Origin: SZUA-318 sp964412015 | GTDB lineage: Bacteria > Gemmatimonadota > Gemmatimonadetes > Longimicrobiales > Gaopeijiaceae | NCBI GenBank assembly: GCA_964412015.1 | Contig: CAYPMO010000043.1 | Coordinates: 1-29,113, forward strand | DNA: 29,113 bases | Direction: 5' to 3' | Shown: positions 22,273 through 29,113 of the stretch, one piece after another | How positions within the stretch are numbered: the first letter of the stretch is position 1 | How the letters are laid out: each line of letters opens with the position of its first letter | Position numbers and translations under genes: made by a program | The notes under the pieces: generated by a model | Seen by the model: only the letters and a program-made list of their open reading frames with translations | What the model was told of the DNA's origin: nothing | The model's database searches: none

Positions 22273-22432
22273 CGTCAGGCGACGCCCGTGGGGGCGTCCT
22301 CCTTCACATAGAGGGGGAGATGCCGCAGTCGGGTGGAGCCGCGAACGATGCCGATGCACTGGGCGCGCGACATGAAGTCCTCGGGATGGGAGAGGGTCCT
22401 CCGAGCACCTCAACCTGCGCGGCCGCGCGGTC

Positions 22433-22454
22433 CCTCGGCAAGCGGAGGCCGAGG
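22433..22454 (-). terminator. Hairpin after the DUF4153-like gene
   Basis: CCTCGGC (22433-22439) and GCCGAGG (22448-22454) form a 7-bp stem with an 8-base loop, starting 13 bp beyond the stop of the membrane protein gene on the minus strand. No T-tract follows. The remainder of the gap up to 22272 is the upstream region of phzF-like and holds no gene I can see. Confidence 0.3.
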
Positions 22455-22467
22455 GCGGTGCGCGCCT

Positions 22468-23844
22468 CTACTGGAACCGGAACACCAGCGGGAAGACCAG
22501 CACGACGATCCACGCCCACACGGCATACACCGGCAGATACGCCGTCTGCCAGCGTCCCAGGGCCGCGAAGCCCACGCGCCTCGCGAGGAACCGCGCGTAG
22601 AGCACGGCGGACCAGCCCAGGTTCACCACCAGGATGAGGTTCTCGCCCAGCGCGGCCACCCGGTTGGGGCTGAAGCCGAATGCGGAGATGCGCGCCAGGA
22701 TGGCCCAGAGAGCCATGGCGTCCACCAGGAGAGCGCAGATTGCCAGCACGAGCTGCAGAGCATCGAAGAAGCCGGGTTCGGCCTGGGGGTCCCTGGCCGA
22801 GATGGCATACAGGAGCAGGCCCACCACGAGGACGAGGAGTAGATCGAACCCGATGAGGACATCCCGCTCCACGTCGATTCCGCTCCCCGTGAAGACCATG
22901 GTGATCAGGAACGCCAGGAGCAGGAGGGTGAAGAGGGGCGTGAACAGAAAGGTGAGCACCGGCGCCATGTTCTCGATGACGCTCTGCTTGGCTTCCACCA
23001 GCCAACCGGCGATGATCACCGCGCCCATGACGCCGCAAGGGAGAATCCAGGTGTTCAAGAGCGACTCGGCGTCCAGGCCGATGGCGCCGAAGACGAACAC
23101 GGTGAACGCCATCAGGACGCCGCCGCCCAGGGCGATGAGCGCGAGGTAGATGAACCACTCCCCGGAGAAGCGCACGTAGTTCATGCGTTGGTCATGGCTC
23201 CGCCATGCGCCTCCCGCGTAGCCGATGCCCACGGCGAGCCAGAGCGCCATGGGTAGGTGGAGCGCCGCCAACACCTCCGTGTGTCCGCCGGGCACGAAGG
23301 GAATCAAGTTCACGGCGACGGCGCCCAGCACGAAGGGCACGGCCAGCCCGATCAGGCCCCGGGAATCCATTCCCCGCTTCCAGGCGAAGAACCCGGCGAG
23401 GAAGGGGAGGACGAAGAGGCTGACGTTCCGGAGGTAGAAGGACTCGGCGGCCGGTCCGCCGTCTTCGAGGTGCAGCCCGAAGAGCTCGGGGATCTTGATG
23501 GCCAGCGCCGCCGCGACGGCCAGCGCCAGAGCCACCAAGGCTTCTCGGCTCCAGCCCGTTCCGCCTCCCTCGGCATCCGCCACCACCAGGCGCTTCCACA
23601 GACGTTCCGAGTGTTCCCGGGCGAACTCCCGGGACAGGGTGTCGAGTTCGCCGAGACGCTTCACGCCGATGAGAAAAGCCTCTTCCTCGTCGAGTCCCGC
23701 ATTCCGAAGCTCGGCCACACGGCTCCGGAGGTGGTCCTCGAGCTCGTCGACATCCACGGCACCGATGGCCTGCCGGCGCCGGACGTACGACCGCCATTCA
23801 CTGATCCGTTCCTCGAGCACCTGTACGCCTCCCGTGAGCGCCAT
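22468..23844 (-). CDS. Polytopic membrane protein, prefix domain plus DUF4153-like
   Basis: The 458-aa protein starts with a helical, charged domain (about 1-85; ELEDHLRSRVAELRNAGLDEEEAF, a HAAS/permease-prefix-like motif) and continues with about 11 membrane helices. Sequence such as YLRNVSLFVLPFLAGFFAWKR and ENMAPVLTFLFTPLFTLLL resembles DUF4153 proteins, an identification from memory that should be checked. Function is unknown. ATG at 23844 overlaps the PadR stop in TGATG and has GGAGGGG five bases upstream, so translation is coupled to padR. Like the PadR/permease pair at 14029-16882, this is a PadR regulator followed by a prefix-domain membrane protein, which suggests that PadR controls its expression. 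Confidence 0.75.
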   Translation of the reverse strand: MALTGGVQVLEERISEWRSYVRRRQAIGAVDVDELEDHLRSRVAELRNAGLDEEEAFLIGVKRLGELDTLSREFAREHSERLWKRLVVADAEGGGTGWSREALVALALAVAAALAIKIPELFGLHLEDGGPAAESFYLRNVSLFVLPFLAGFFAWKRGMDSRGLIGLAVPFVLGAVAVNLIPFVPGGHTEVLAALHLPMALWLAVGIGYAGGAWRSHDQRMNYVRFSGEWFIYLALIALGGGVLMAFTVFVFGAIGLDAESLLNTWILPCGVMGAVIIAGWLVEAKQSVIENMAPVLTFLFTPLFTLLLLAFLITMVFTGSGIDVERDVLIGFDLLLVLVVGLLLYAISARDPQAEPGFFDALQLVLAICALLVDAMALWAILARISAFGFSPNRVAALGENLILVVNLGWSAVLYARFLARRVGFAALGRWQTAYLPVYAVWAWIVVLVFPLVFRFQ

Positions 23845-24197
23845 CAGATCCCCTCCAGCCCGAGTTGGAACCACTGGAACGGGGTCGCCTTCAGTGTCTC
23901 GTTCACGACCCGCCACTGCCGCTGCTGGTTCGCGAGCTCCTCGAAGCCTCGCGCGGTGAGCCGGTAGTACTTCCGCCGCCGGCCCGACTCGGACCGTCCC
24001 CAGCCGGCCTTCACCAGGCCGTTGTGCTCCAGGCGATGGAGAACCGGGTAGAGCATGCCGTCCGTCCACCGCAACTCCCCGCCGGACAGCTCGCCCACGC
24101 GCTTGATGATGGCGTAGCCGTAGCTCTCACCTTCGCTGAGGATGGCCAGCACCAGCGGCGTGGCGGACGCGGCGACGAGGTCCTTGCCTATGTCCAT
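23844..24197 (-). CDS. PadR-family transcriptional regulator
   Basis: The 117-aa protein is a typical PadR winged-helix repressor: TPLVLAILSEGESYGYAIIKRVGE (helices 1-2), DGMLYPVLHRLEHNGLVKAGW (recognition helix and turn), RRRKYYRLTARGFEEL (wing), then a C-terminal helix for dimerisation. Start is ATG at 24197; the ribosome-binding site is weak. Its stop overlaps the start of the DUF4153-like gene. The upstream region carries a perfect 21-bp palindrome next to a TATACT -10 box, so autorepression is likely. It is divergent from a DinB-like gene, and the palindrome could serve both. Confidence 0.92.
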   Translation of the reverse strand: MDIGKDLVAASATPLVLAILSEGESYGYAIIKRVGELSGGELRWTDGMLYPVLHRLEHNGLVKAGWGRSESGRRRKYYRLTARGFEELANQQRQWRVVNETLKATPFQWFQLGLEGI

Positions 24198-24247
24198 ACC
24201 GCGCGGCAGGACGGGGTCCGGGAGGGGTCGCGGCGATACATAGAGGT

Positions 24248-24253
24248 AGTATA
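24248..24253 (-). promoter_or_regulatory. -10 box of the PadR gene
   Basis: The minus strand reads TATACT, five of six bases of the consensus, about 50 bp upstream of the PadR ATG at 24197 and overlapping the palindrome at 24251-24271. The -35 region (TGCGCA, 17 bp upstream) is poor, so an activator or weak basal activity is possible. Confidence 0.45.
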
Positions 24254-24271
24254 CATGGCGCTGCCATGTAT
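24251..24271. promoter_or_regulatory. Perfect palindrome, likely PadR operator
   Basis: Arms ATACATGGC (24251-24259) and GCCATGTAT (24263-24271) are exact reverse complements with a 3-bp spacer. A third ATACAT at 24237-24242 lies 14 bp to the left of the first arm's ATACAT. The dyad overlaps the -10 box of padR and lies 70 bp upstream of the divergent DinB-like gene. ACAT/ATGT-type arms fit known PadR operators. Confidence 0.6.
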
Positions 24272-24340
24272 GCGCAACCCGTCCGTCCGGTCACGGGACG
24301 CCGCCCACTCCGTACGGAGGGGGAGAAAGGAGGAGGTCAC

Positions 24341-24835
24341 ATGAACGACAGAAGGATCGAGGAAGTCCTGCGGCATCTGCACCCCCCTCGGGGAATGAAG
24401 CCGTGGCACGGCGGGCCGACGGCACTCGGGGCCTTGCGCGGCGTCTCTGCGGAGGTGGCCTCCTGGAAGCCCTATCCCGATCGCCACAGTATCTGGGCTC
24501 TCGCCCTGCATGTGGCGTACTGGAACTACGCCGTGGAGCGAAGACTCACCGGCGCGCCGCCCGGTGGCTTCCCTCGCCAGCCGTCCAATTGGCCGCAAGC
24601 GCGCGACGCGGATCCGAAGGCCGCGTGGGACGAAGACCGCTCGCTGGTGCGTGCCTACCACATGAGGCTCGTGGAGACCTTGAGAGGGTTCGACGTCTCT
24701 CGGCTCGACGAGCCGGCCGGAGATGGGAGCCACACCACCTACGCGGACCTCATCACCGGCATCCTCCTGCACGACACGTACCACGCGGGCCAGATCCAGA
24801 TGCTCAAGCGTCTGGCCAGGAGCGAGGGGCTTTGA
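24341..24835 (+). CDS. DinB-family (four-helix bundle, metal-binding) protein
   Basis: The 164-aa protein has the DinB/YfiT-like fold: H57 in LALHVAYW and H144/H148 in LLHDTYHAGQIQ form the three-His metal site of this superfamily. These proteins include thiol transferases and hydrolases, but most members have no known substrate. ATG at 24341 is preceded by AAAGGAGG with 7-bp spacing; an in-frame ATG at 24266 lies inside the PadR palindrome and is not the real start. It is divergent from padR and ends 15 bp from the convergent glycogen phosphorylase gene. Confidence 0.88.
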   Translation: MNDRRIEEVLRHLHPPRGMKPWHGGPTALGALRGVSAEVASWKPYPDRHSIWALALHVAYWNYAVERRLTGAPPGGFPRQPSNWPQARDADPKAAWDEDRSLVRAYHMRLVETLRGFDVSRLDEPAGDGSHTTYADLITGILLHDTYHAGQIQMLKRLARSEGL

Positions 24836-24850
24836 TGCGCGGGCGGCCGT

Positions 24851-27361
24851 TCAGTCGAGCCGGATGGGGACCGGCCGCACGTTCCAGATCTTCTCGCAGT
24901 ACTCCCGGATCGAGCGATCCGACGAGAACCCGCCCATGCGCGCGACGTTCAGGATGGACATCCTCGTCCACTGCTCCCGGTCCGTGTAAGCGGCGCTGAC
25001 CCGTTCCTGGCACTCGACGTACGAGCGGTAGTCGGCCATCAGCAGGAACGGGTCGTGATAGCGGAGCGCGTCCACCAAGGGCCGGAACAGGCCGGGATCG
25101 GAAGGAGAGAACGCCCCGGAGGCGATGAGATCCATGACGGAGCGGAGCTCGGCGTCGGATTCCACGTACTCCGACGGTCGATACCCTCGTTCCCACAGCG
25201 ACTGCACGCCGTCCGCCGTGAGCCCGAACAGGAAGAAGTTCTCGGCTCCCACCGCCTCGCGGATCTCGACGTTGGCACCGTCCAGCGTACCGATGGTCAG
25301 GGCTCCGTTCATCGAGAACTTCATGTTCCCGGTTCCGGATGCCTCCTTGCCGGCGGTCGAGATCTGCTCGGAGAGGTCGGCGGCCGGGTAGATCGCGTGG
25401 GCCCGCTTCACGTTGAAGTCCGGCAGGAACACGACCCTCAGCCGGCCGGCGACGTCGGGGTCGCCGTTTACGACGTCCGCCACCGAGTTGACCAGCTTGA
25501 TGACGAGCTTGGCCATGTAGTAGCCGGGTGCCGCCTTGCCCGCGAAGACGACCGTGCGGGGAACCGCGAAGGCCGCCGGATCCTGCTTGATCCTGTTGTA
25601 CAACGTGATGACGTGCAGGACGTTCAGGTGCTGGCGCTTATACTCGTGGATCCGCTTCACCTGCACGTCGAACAGCGAGTCGGGATCGACGATCACGCCG
25701 GTCTGGTCACGGATGATGGCCGTCAGCCTCAGCTTGTTCTCGCGCTTGATCGCCCTCCACTCGTCCCGGAAGGTTCCGTCGTCCGCGAACGACTCGAGCC
25801 TCACGAGCTCGTCCTCCATATCGCTGACCCACCGGTCTCCGATGCTTCGTGTGATCAGGTTGGCGAGCCTCGGATTGCTGTAGACGACCCAACGGCGAGG
25901 GGTGACGCCGTTCGTGACGTTCAGGAACTTCTCCGGATACATGTCGTGGAAGTCCCGCAGCACATCCCGCTTCAGCAGCTCGGTGTGGAGCCCGGCCACG
26001 CCGTTGATGGCGTGGCTCCCTATGCTCGCCAGGTGCGCCATCCGGACATACCGCTCCCCGGACTCGTCGATGATGGACATGCGCTGTACACGGGCGCCGT
26101 CACCGGGGAAGCGGGCGCGGACACCCTCCAGGAACCGCCGGTTGATCTCGTAGATGATCTCCAGATGGCGGGGAAGCAGGTCACCGAACAGGGGGACGGG
26201 CCACTTCTCCAGCGCCTCGGGCAGGAGCGTGTGGTTGGTATACCCGAAGGTCTTCTGCGTCACATCCCACGCGACATCCCATTCCATCCCGTGGTCGTCC
26301 ATCAGAAGCCGCATCATCTCCGCGACGGCGATGGACGGGTGGGTGTCGTTCAACTGGACGGCGTAGACCTGGTGGAAGTCCTCGAGGCTGTTTCCGCGTC
26401 GCAGGTGCACCCGGATCATGTCCTGCAGCGAGCACGAGACGAAGAAGTACTGCTGCTCCAGGCGCAGTCGCTTGCCGGCGAGCCCTTCGTCGTTGGGATA
26501 GAGGACCTTGGAGATGTTCTCCGAGGATACCTTGTCCTCCACCGCGCCGTAGTAGTCCCCGACGTTGAACGCCTGGAAGTCGAAGGACTCCGCCGCCTCC
26601 GCTTTCCACAGGCGCAGCAGGTTGACGGTATTGACCTTGTAGCCGGGGACCGCGAGGTCCGACGCGATGCCGCGAACGGCCCGATGTGGAACCCAGCGCA
26701 CCCGGAATCGACCGGCTTCGTCGAACGAGTGCTCGGTGTGGCCGCCGAAGCCGACCGAGTACGAGATCTCCGGACGGGGAATCTCCCACGGACTTCCCAG
26801 CCGGAGCCACTTGTCGGTCTCCTCGACCTGCCAGCCGTCGCGGATCGATTGGTCGAAGATCCCGAATTCGTAGCGGATGCCGTATCCCGTGCCCAGCACC
26901 TCCAGGCTCGCCAACGAGTCCATGAAGCACGCCGCCAACCGCCCGAGGCCACCGTTCCCCAGCCCCGGCTCCTCCTCCTGCTCGAAGAGATCGTCCAGGT
27001 CCTGCCCGAGCTGGGCCACCGCATCGCGCACCGGCTCGAGGACCCCGAGGCTCACCAGGTGGCTCCCGAGCTGGGGACCGATGAGGAACTCGGCCGACAG
27101 GTAGGCGACCGACTTGGCCTTCGTGGTCATCACGGTCTCGATGGTGCGCATCCAGCGATGGAGGACCCGCTCGCGGATCGTGTACGCCACGGCCATGTAC
27201 CAGTCGTTGCGCGTCGCGGTGAGCGGCACTCTCCCTTGCACGTAGAAGAGGTTGTCCTTGATCGCTTGAGCCAGGGCCGCCGGGGTGGTGTCGGTGCGAA
27301 TATTGGTCACCGGCAGACGTGCCGCCCGGGGGGGGACCGAGCGAGGTGGTGTCTCTCTCAT
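24851..27361 (-). CDS. glgP: Glycogen/starch phosphorylase
   Basis: The 836-aa enzyme releases glucose-1-phosphate from alpha-1,4-glucan ends with phosphate and pyridoxal phosphate, in the cytoplasm. The family is unmistakable: AYLSAEFLIGPQL and EEEPGLGNGGLGRLAACFMDS in the N-terminal half, NDTHPSIAVAEMMRLL, KVLYPND, and the PLP-binding segment EASGTGNMKFSMNGALTIGT with the Schiff-base Lys at about K681. Length is normal. ATG at 27361 has GGAGG six bases upstream and was preferred to the ATG at 27391. It stands alone; no other glycogen gene is in the window. Confidence 0.97.
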   Translation of the reverse strand: MRETPPRSVPPRAARLPVTNIRTDTTPAALAQAIKDNLFYVQGRVPLTATRNDWYMAVAYTIRERVLHRWMRTIETVMTTKAKSVAYLSAEFLIGPQLGSHLVSLGVLEPVRDAVAQLGQDLDDLFEQEEEPGLGNGGLGRLAACFMDSLASLEVLGTGYGIRYEFGIFDQSIRDGWQVEETDKWLRLGSPWEIPRPEISYSVGFGGHTEHSFDEAGRFRVRWVPHRAVRGIASDLAVPGYKVNTVNLLRLWKAEAAESFDFQAFNVGDYYGAVEDKVSSENISKVLYPNDEGLAGKRLRLEQQYFFVSCSLQDMIRVHLRRGNSLEDFHQVYAVQLNDTHPSIAVAEMMRLLMDDHGMEWDVAWDVTQKTFGYTNHTLLPEALEKWPVPLFGDLLPRHLEIIYEINRRFLEGVRARFPGDGARVQRMSIIDESGERYVRMAHLASIGSHAINGVAGLHTELLKRDVLRDFHDMYPEKFLNVTNGVTPRRWVVYSNPRLANLITRSIGDRWVSDMEDELVRLESFADDGTFRDEWRAIKRENKLRLTAIIRDQTGVIVDPDSLFDVQVKRIHEYKRQHLNVLHVITLYNRIKQDPAAFAVPRTVVFAGKAAPGYYMAKLVIKLVNSVADVVNGDPDVAGRLRVVFLPDFNVKRAHAIYPAADLSEQISTAGKEASGTGNMKFSMNGALTIGTLDGANVEIREAVGAENFFLFGLTADGVQSLWERGYRPSEYVESDAELRSVMDLIASGAFSPSDPGLFRPLVDALRYHDPFLLMADYRSYVECQERVSAAYTDREQWTRMSILNVARMGGFSSDRSIREYCEKIWNVRPVPIRLD

Positions 27362-27665
27362 ACCGTCCCTCCGTCGGGACCCGCCGGCCACACGGCCACG
27401 TGCGGATCAGGGAAGGTGTGGGTGCTTCGGGGGCCCGGGTCTGCGAGCCAATGTAGCAGGTTGGCGGGTCCCTCGCCTTGCTGTCCGCAGAGGGGCGTCG
27501 GCGAGTTGCGAACGCTGGCTCCGTGCCACGGTCGTTGCGGCACCCCGGGTCGGGGAACATCATGCTGGCGGCGTCGAGCCCCGGGACCGTGGTCACGCCG
27601 GCGTGCGATCCGGGGTTGAAGTACCTGTCCACCGACCTCTACTCAACGGCGGGCCAGAGAAGCGG
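27362..27665. other. 304-bp intergenic region between divergent glgP and rsgA
   Basis: No gene is supported here; open frames crossing it lack protein-like sequence. It must hold both divergent promoters. For rsgA, TTGAAG (27616-27621) and CTACTC (27639-27644) with a 17-bp spacer is a weak candidate. For glgP, TACATT on the minus strand near 27452-27457 could be a -10 box, without a clear -35. I see no repeats or riboswitch-like structure. Confidence 0.5.
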
Positions 27666-28727
27666 ATGTCACTCCTGGAATGGGGCTGGGACGAAGCGTG
27701 GGCCGCACGCCTCGCGGATTCGAGCGAGGGGCACGGCGTGCCCGCGCGCGTCGTGGGCCAGGGGCGGGACCGTTGGCTGGTGCAGACCGAAGCGGGACCG
27801 GGCGTGGCCAGGTCCAGATCCGGCTCGGCGCCGACGCCCTATCCCGTCGTCGGCGACTGGATCCTCGTGGAGCCCGGACCGACGGCGACGGACCCGTGGT
27901 CCGTCCTCGGCGTGATTCCGCGCCGATCGTGCTTCACGCGGGGCGCGGCGGGAACGGGTGCCGCCGGGCACGTCCTGGCTGCCAACGTGGACGTGGTGTG
28001 GATCGTGCATGGCCTGGACCGTCCGCTCAACGCGAGGCGACTCGAGCGATACCTGGCGCTCGCGTGGGAGAGCGGGGCGACACCGGAGGTCGTGCTGGCG
28101 AAGGCGGACCTCGCCGAGGACCTGGGTGCCGCCCTGGCGGAAGTTCGAGATGTGGCCGTAGGGGTACCCGTCCGGACCGTGAGCATCGCGGATCCCGGCT
28201 CGCTCGCGGAGCTCGGCGGGAGCCTGCGGCCAGGACGCACGGTGGCGCTGCTCGGGCCCTCGGGAGCGGGGAAGTCCACGCTCGTGAACGTGCTGGGTCG
28301 CGAAGAGCGGGCGGTGACGGCGCCGGTCAGGGAGAAGGACCGGAAGGGTCGCCATACGACCACGCGGCGCGAGCTGTTCCGGATCCCCTGCGGCGCCCTG
28401 CTCCTGGATACGCCGGGCATCCGCGAGCTGCGGGTGTGGGATCTGGCCGAGGGCCTCGCGCAGACGTTCCCCGAGGTGGAGGAGCTCGCCGAGGGTTGTC
28501 GGTTCCGCGACTGCCGCCACGAGTCGGAGCCCGGGTGCGCCGTCCTCGAGGCGGCGCGCACGGGCCGGCTGGATCCCGGACGACTCGAGAGCTACCGGAA
28601 GCTCCGCGCCGAGGCGGCCTGGCGGGCGAGGAAGGAGGACCCCCTCGCTCGACGGGCCGCGTTGTCCGAGCACAAGTCGGCCCTCAAGACGGTCAAGCAC
28701 CATCACAAGTTCAAACGTCCGGAATGA
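27666..28727 (+). CDS. rsgA: Small ribosomal subunit biogenesis GTPase RsgA
   Basis: The 353-aa GTPase helps late 30S subunit maturation. It shows the circular permutation of the family: an N-terminal OB-like domain (to about 90), G4-like AKAD at 145-148, P-loop GPSGAGKS at 197-204, DTPG (G3) at 248-251 and a C-terminal zinc knuckle with C278, C283, H285 and C291. The G4 motif has Ala in place of the usual Asn or Thr, a mild deviation. The C-terminal basic tail (KHHHKFKR) probably contacts rRNA. ATG at 27666 begins the sequence SLLEWGWDEAW, typical of this RsgA group; the frame is open upstream but not protein-like. Divergent from glgP. Confidence 0.95.
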   Translation: MSLLEWGWDEAWAARLADSSEGHGVPARVVGQGRDRWLVQTEAGPGVARSRSGSAPTPYPVVGDWILVEPGPTATDPWSVLGVIPRRSCFTRGAAGTGAAGHVLAANVDVVWIVHGLDRPLNARRLERYLALAWESGATPEVVLAKADLAEDLGAALAEVRDVAVGVPVRTVSIADPGSLAELGGSLRPGRTVALLGPSGAGKSTLVNVLGREERAVTAPVREKDRKGRHTTTRRELFRIPCGALLLDTPGIRELRVWDLAEGLAQTFPEVEELAEGCRFRDCRHESEPGCAVLEAARTGRLDPGRLESYRKLRAEAAWRARKEDPLARRAALSEHKSALKTVKHHHKFKRPE

Positions 28728-28797
28728 CGCCCAGAAGTTGCATGCCTTTGCTTGCCGAGCTTCCCGACGCCTGGAACGAGGTGAGTCGACACTGACG

Positions 28798-29113
28798 ATG
28801 CACGCGAGGCGCTTGCGATCAGGAATGGGTATGGGCCCGGTTGCGGCAGGCGGCGGCGGCGGGATTCTCGTCGCGCGGGCCGTCGCGCTCCTGACGTCGA
28901 TCGCCGCCGCCGCGTGCGCGGAGTCGGAGAGCGCGCCCTTCACGGTGACGGACAGTGCGGGCGTGAGGATCACGATCAACCGCGACGATTCCGTGCCCTT
29001 CGCGCGTGTCTCGCCGGAACCGATTCTGTCGCTGGGTGGCCCGGAGAAGGCGGGCCCCACGCTGTTCTCCCGCATCCAGGACATCCACGTGGACCCGCAG
29101 GGCCGGTTGTGGG
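28798..29113 (+). CDS. Beta-propeller lipoprotein, 3' partial
   Basis: The frame runs off the window after 105 codons. A hydrophobic signal (ending SIAAAAC) provides a lipobox with the acylated Cys at residue 41, so the product is an exported lipoprotein. After it come FTVTDSAGVRITINRD and FSRIQDIHVDPQGRLW, the beginning of a six-bladed, NHL-like beta-propeller common in Gemmatimonadota. The ATG at 28798 has a poor ribosome-binding site; ATG at 28831 with AGGA seven bases upstream is a good alternative that keeps the signal. Function cannot be read from this fragment. The gene follows rsgA by 70 bp. Confidence 0.65.
   Translation, partial: MHARRLRSGMGMGPVAAGGGGGILVARAVALLTSIAAAACAESESAPFTVTDSAGVRITINRDDSVPFARVSPEPILSLGGPEKAGPTLFSRIQDIHVDPQGRLW

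Noticed and set aside
24266..24340. Upstream ATG for the DinB-like gene
   Set aside because: The ATG lies inside the PadR palindrome without a ribosome-binding site, while ATG at 24341 has AAAGGAGG at ideal spacing.
25055..27619. Long open frame on the plus strand opposite glgP
   Set aside because: It lies antisense to an unmistakable phosphorylase gene and has low-complexity composition rich in Val, Asp, Arg and His, as expected from the reverse strand of high-GC codons.
27478..27915. Possible small gene in the glgP-rsgA intergenic region
   Set aside because: Its sequence is not protein-like, it runs into rsgA in another frame, and it has no ribosome-binding site.

Overview
The window is about 29 kb of very GC-rich bacterial DNA with dense, short-spaced genes and no tRNA, rRNA, CRISPR array, insertion sequence or phage gene that I can see. 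The gene repertoire points to Gemmatimonadota or a close relative: FtsX-type permeases with a prefix domain paired with PadR regulators, secreted M14, S9 and M19 peptidases, class C serine hydrolases, a plug-only TonB-type protein, a beta-propeller lipoprotein and a PEP-CTERM sorting tail. This assignment is inferred from gene content; no marker gene fixes it.

Layout from left to right. Positions 1-207 hold the C-terminus of a PEP-CTERM protein cut by the window edge. Positions 339-8177 are a minus-strand run: a 111-aa hypothetical protein, family 5 uracil-DNA glycosylase, secreted amidase, Tat-exported glycosylasparaginase-like enzyme, large M14 peptidase and a zinc-ribbon membrane protein. 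At 8379-11062 a secreted serine hydrolase diverges from a plug-only carboxypeptidase-regulatory-domain protein. At 11093-13870 come a truncated MOSC fragment, a thioredoxin-fold protein that appears to start at ACG, and an S9 peptidase. At 14029-16882 a PadR regulator and an FtsX-type permease form a two-gene operon.

At 17014-18558 a secreted fasciclin (FAS1) protein and a MerR-type B12-binding regulator of the CarH/LitR class are divergently transcribed. At 18583-24197 a second minus-strand run holds a PadR regulator translationally coupled to an 11-TM DUF4153-like protein, PhzF, an M20 amidohydrolase and an M19 dipeptidase. DinB-like protein, glycogen phosphorylase, RsgA and the start of a beta-propeller lipoprotein close the window.

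Two themes stand out. The first is degradation of peptides and amides outside the cytoplasm: M14, asparaginase, amidase, S9, M19 and M20 enzymes, most with export signals. The second is regulation. Two PadR regulators each sit beside an inverted repeat in their own promoter region. The CarH-like regulator shares a 126-bp promoter region with FAS1, in which both -35 boxes lie inside pairs of T-N2-ACA motifs spaced exactly 11 bp apart, the pattern I recall for Thermus CarH operators. The regulator keeps the W-x9-EH and E-x-H-x2-G cobalamin motifs but has Ala where CarH has its light-state upper His ligand. This B12 or light sensor with a fasciclin target is the best candidate for an undescribed system here.
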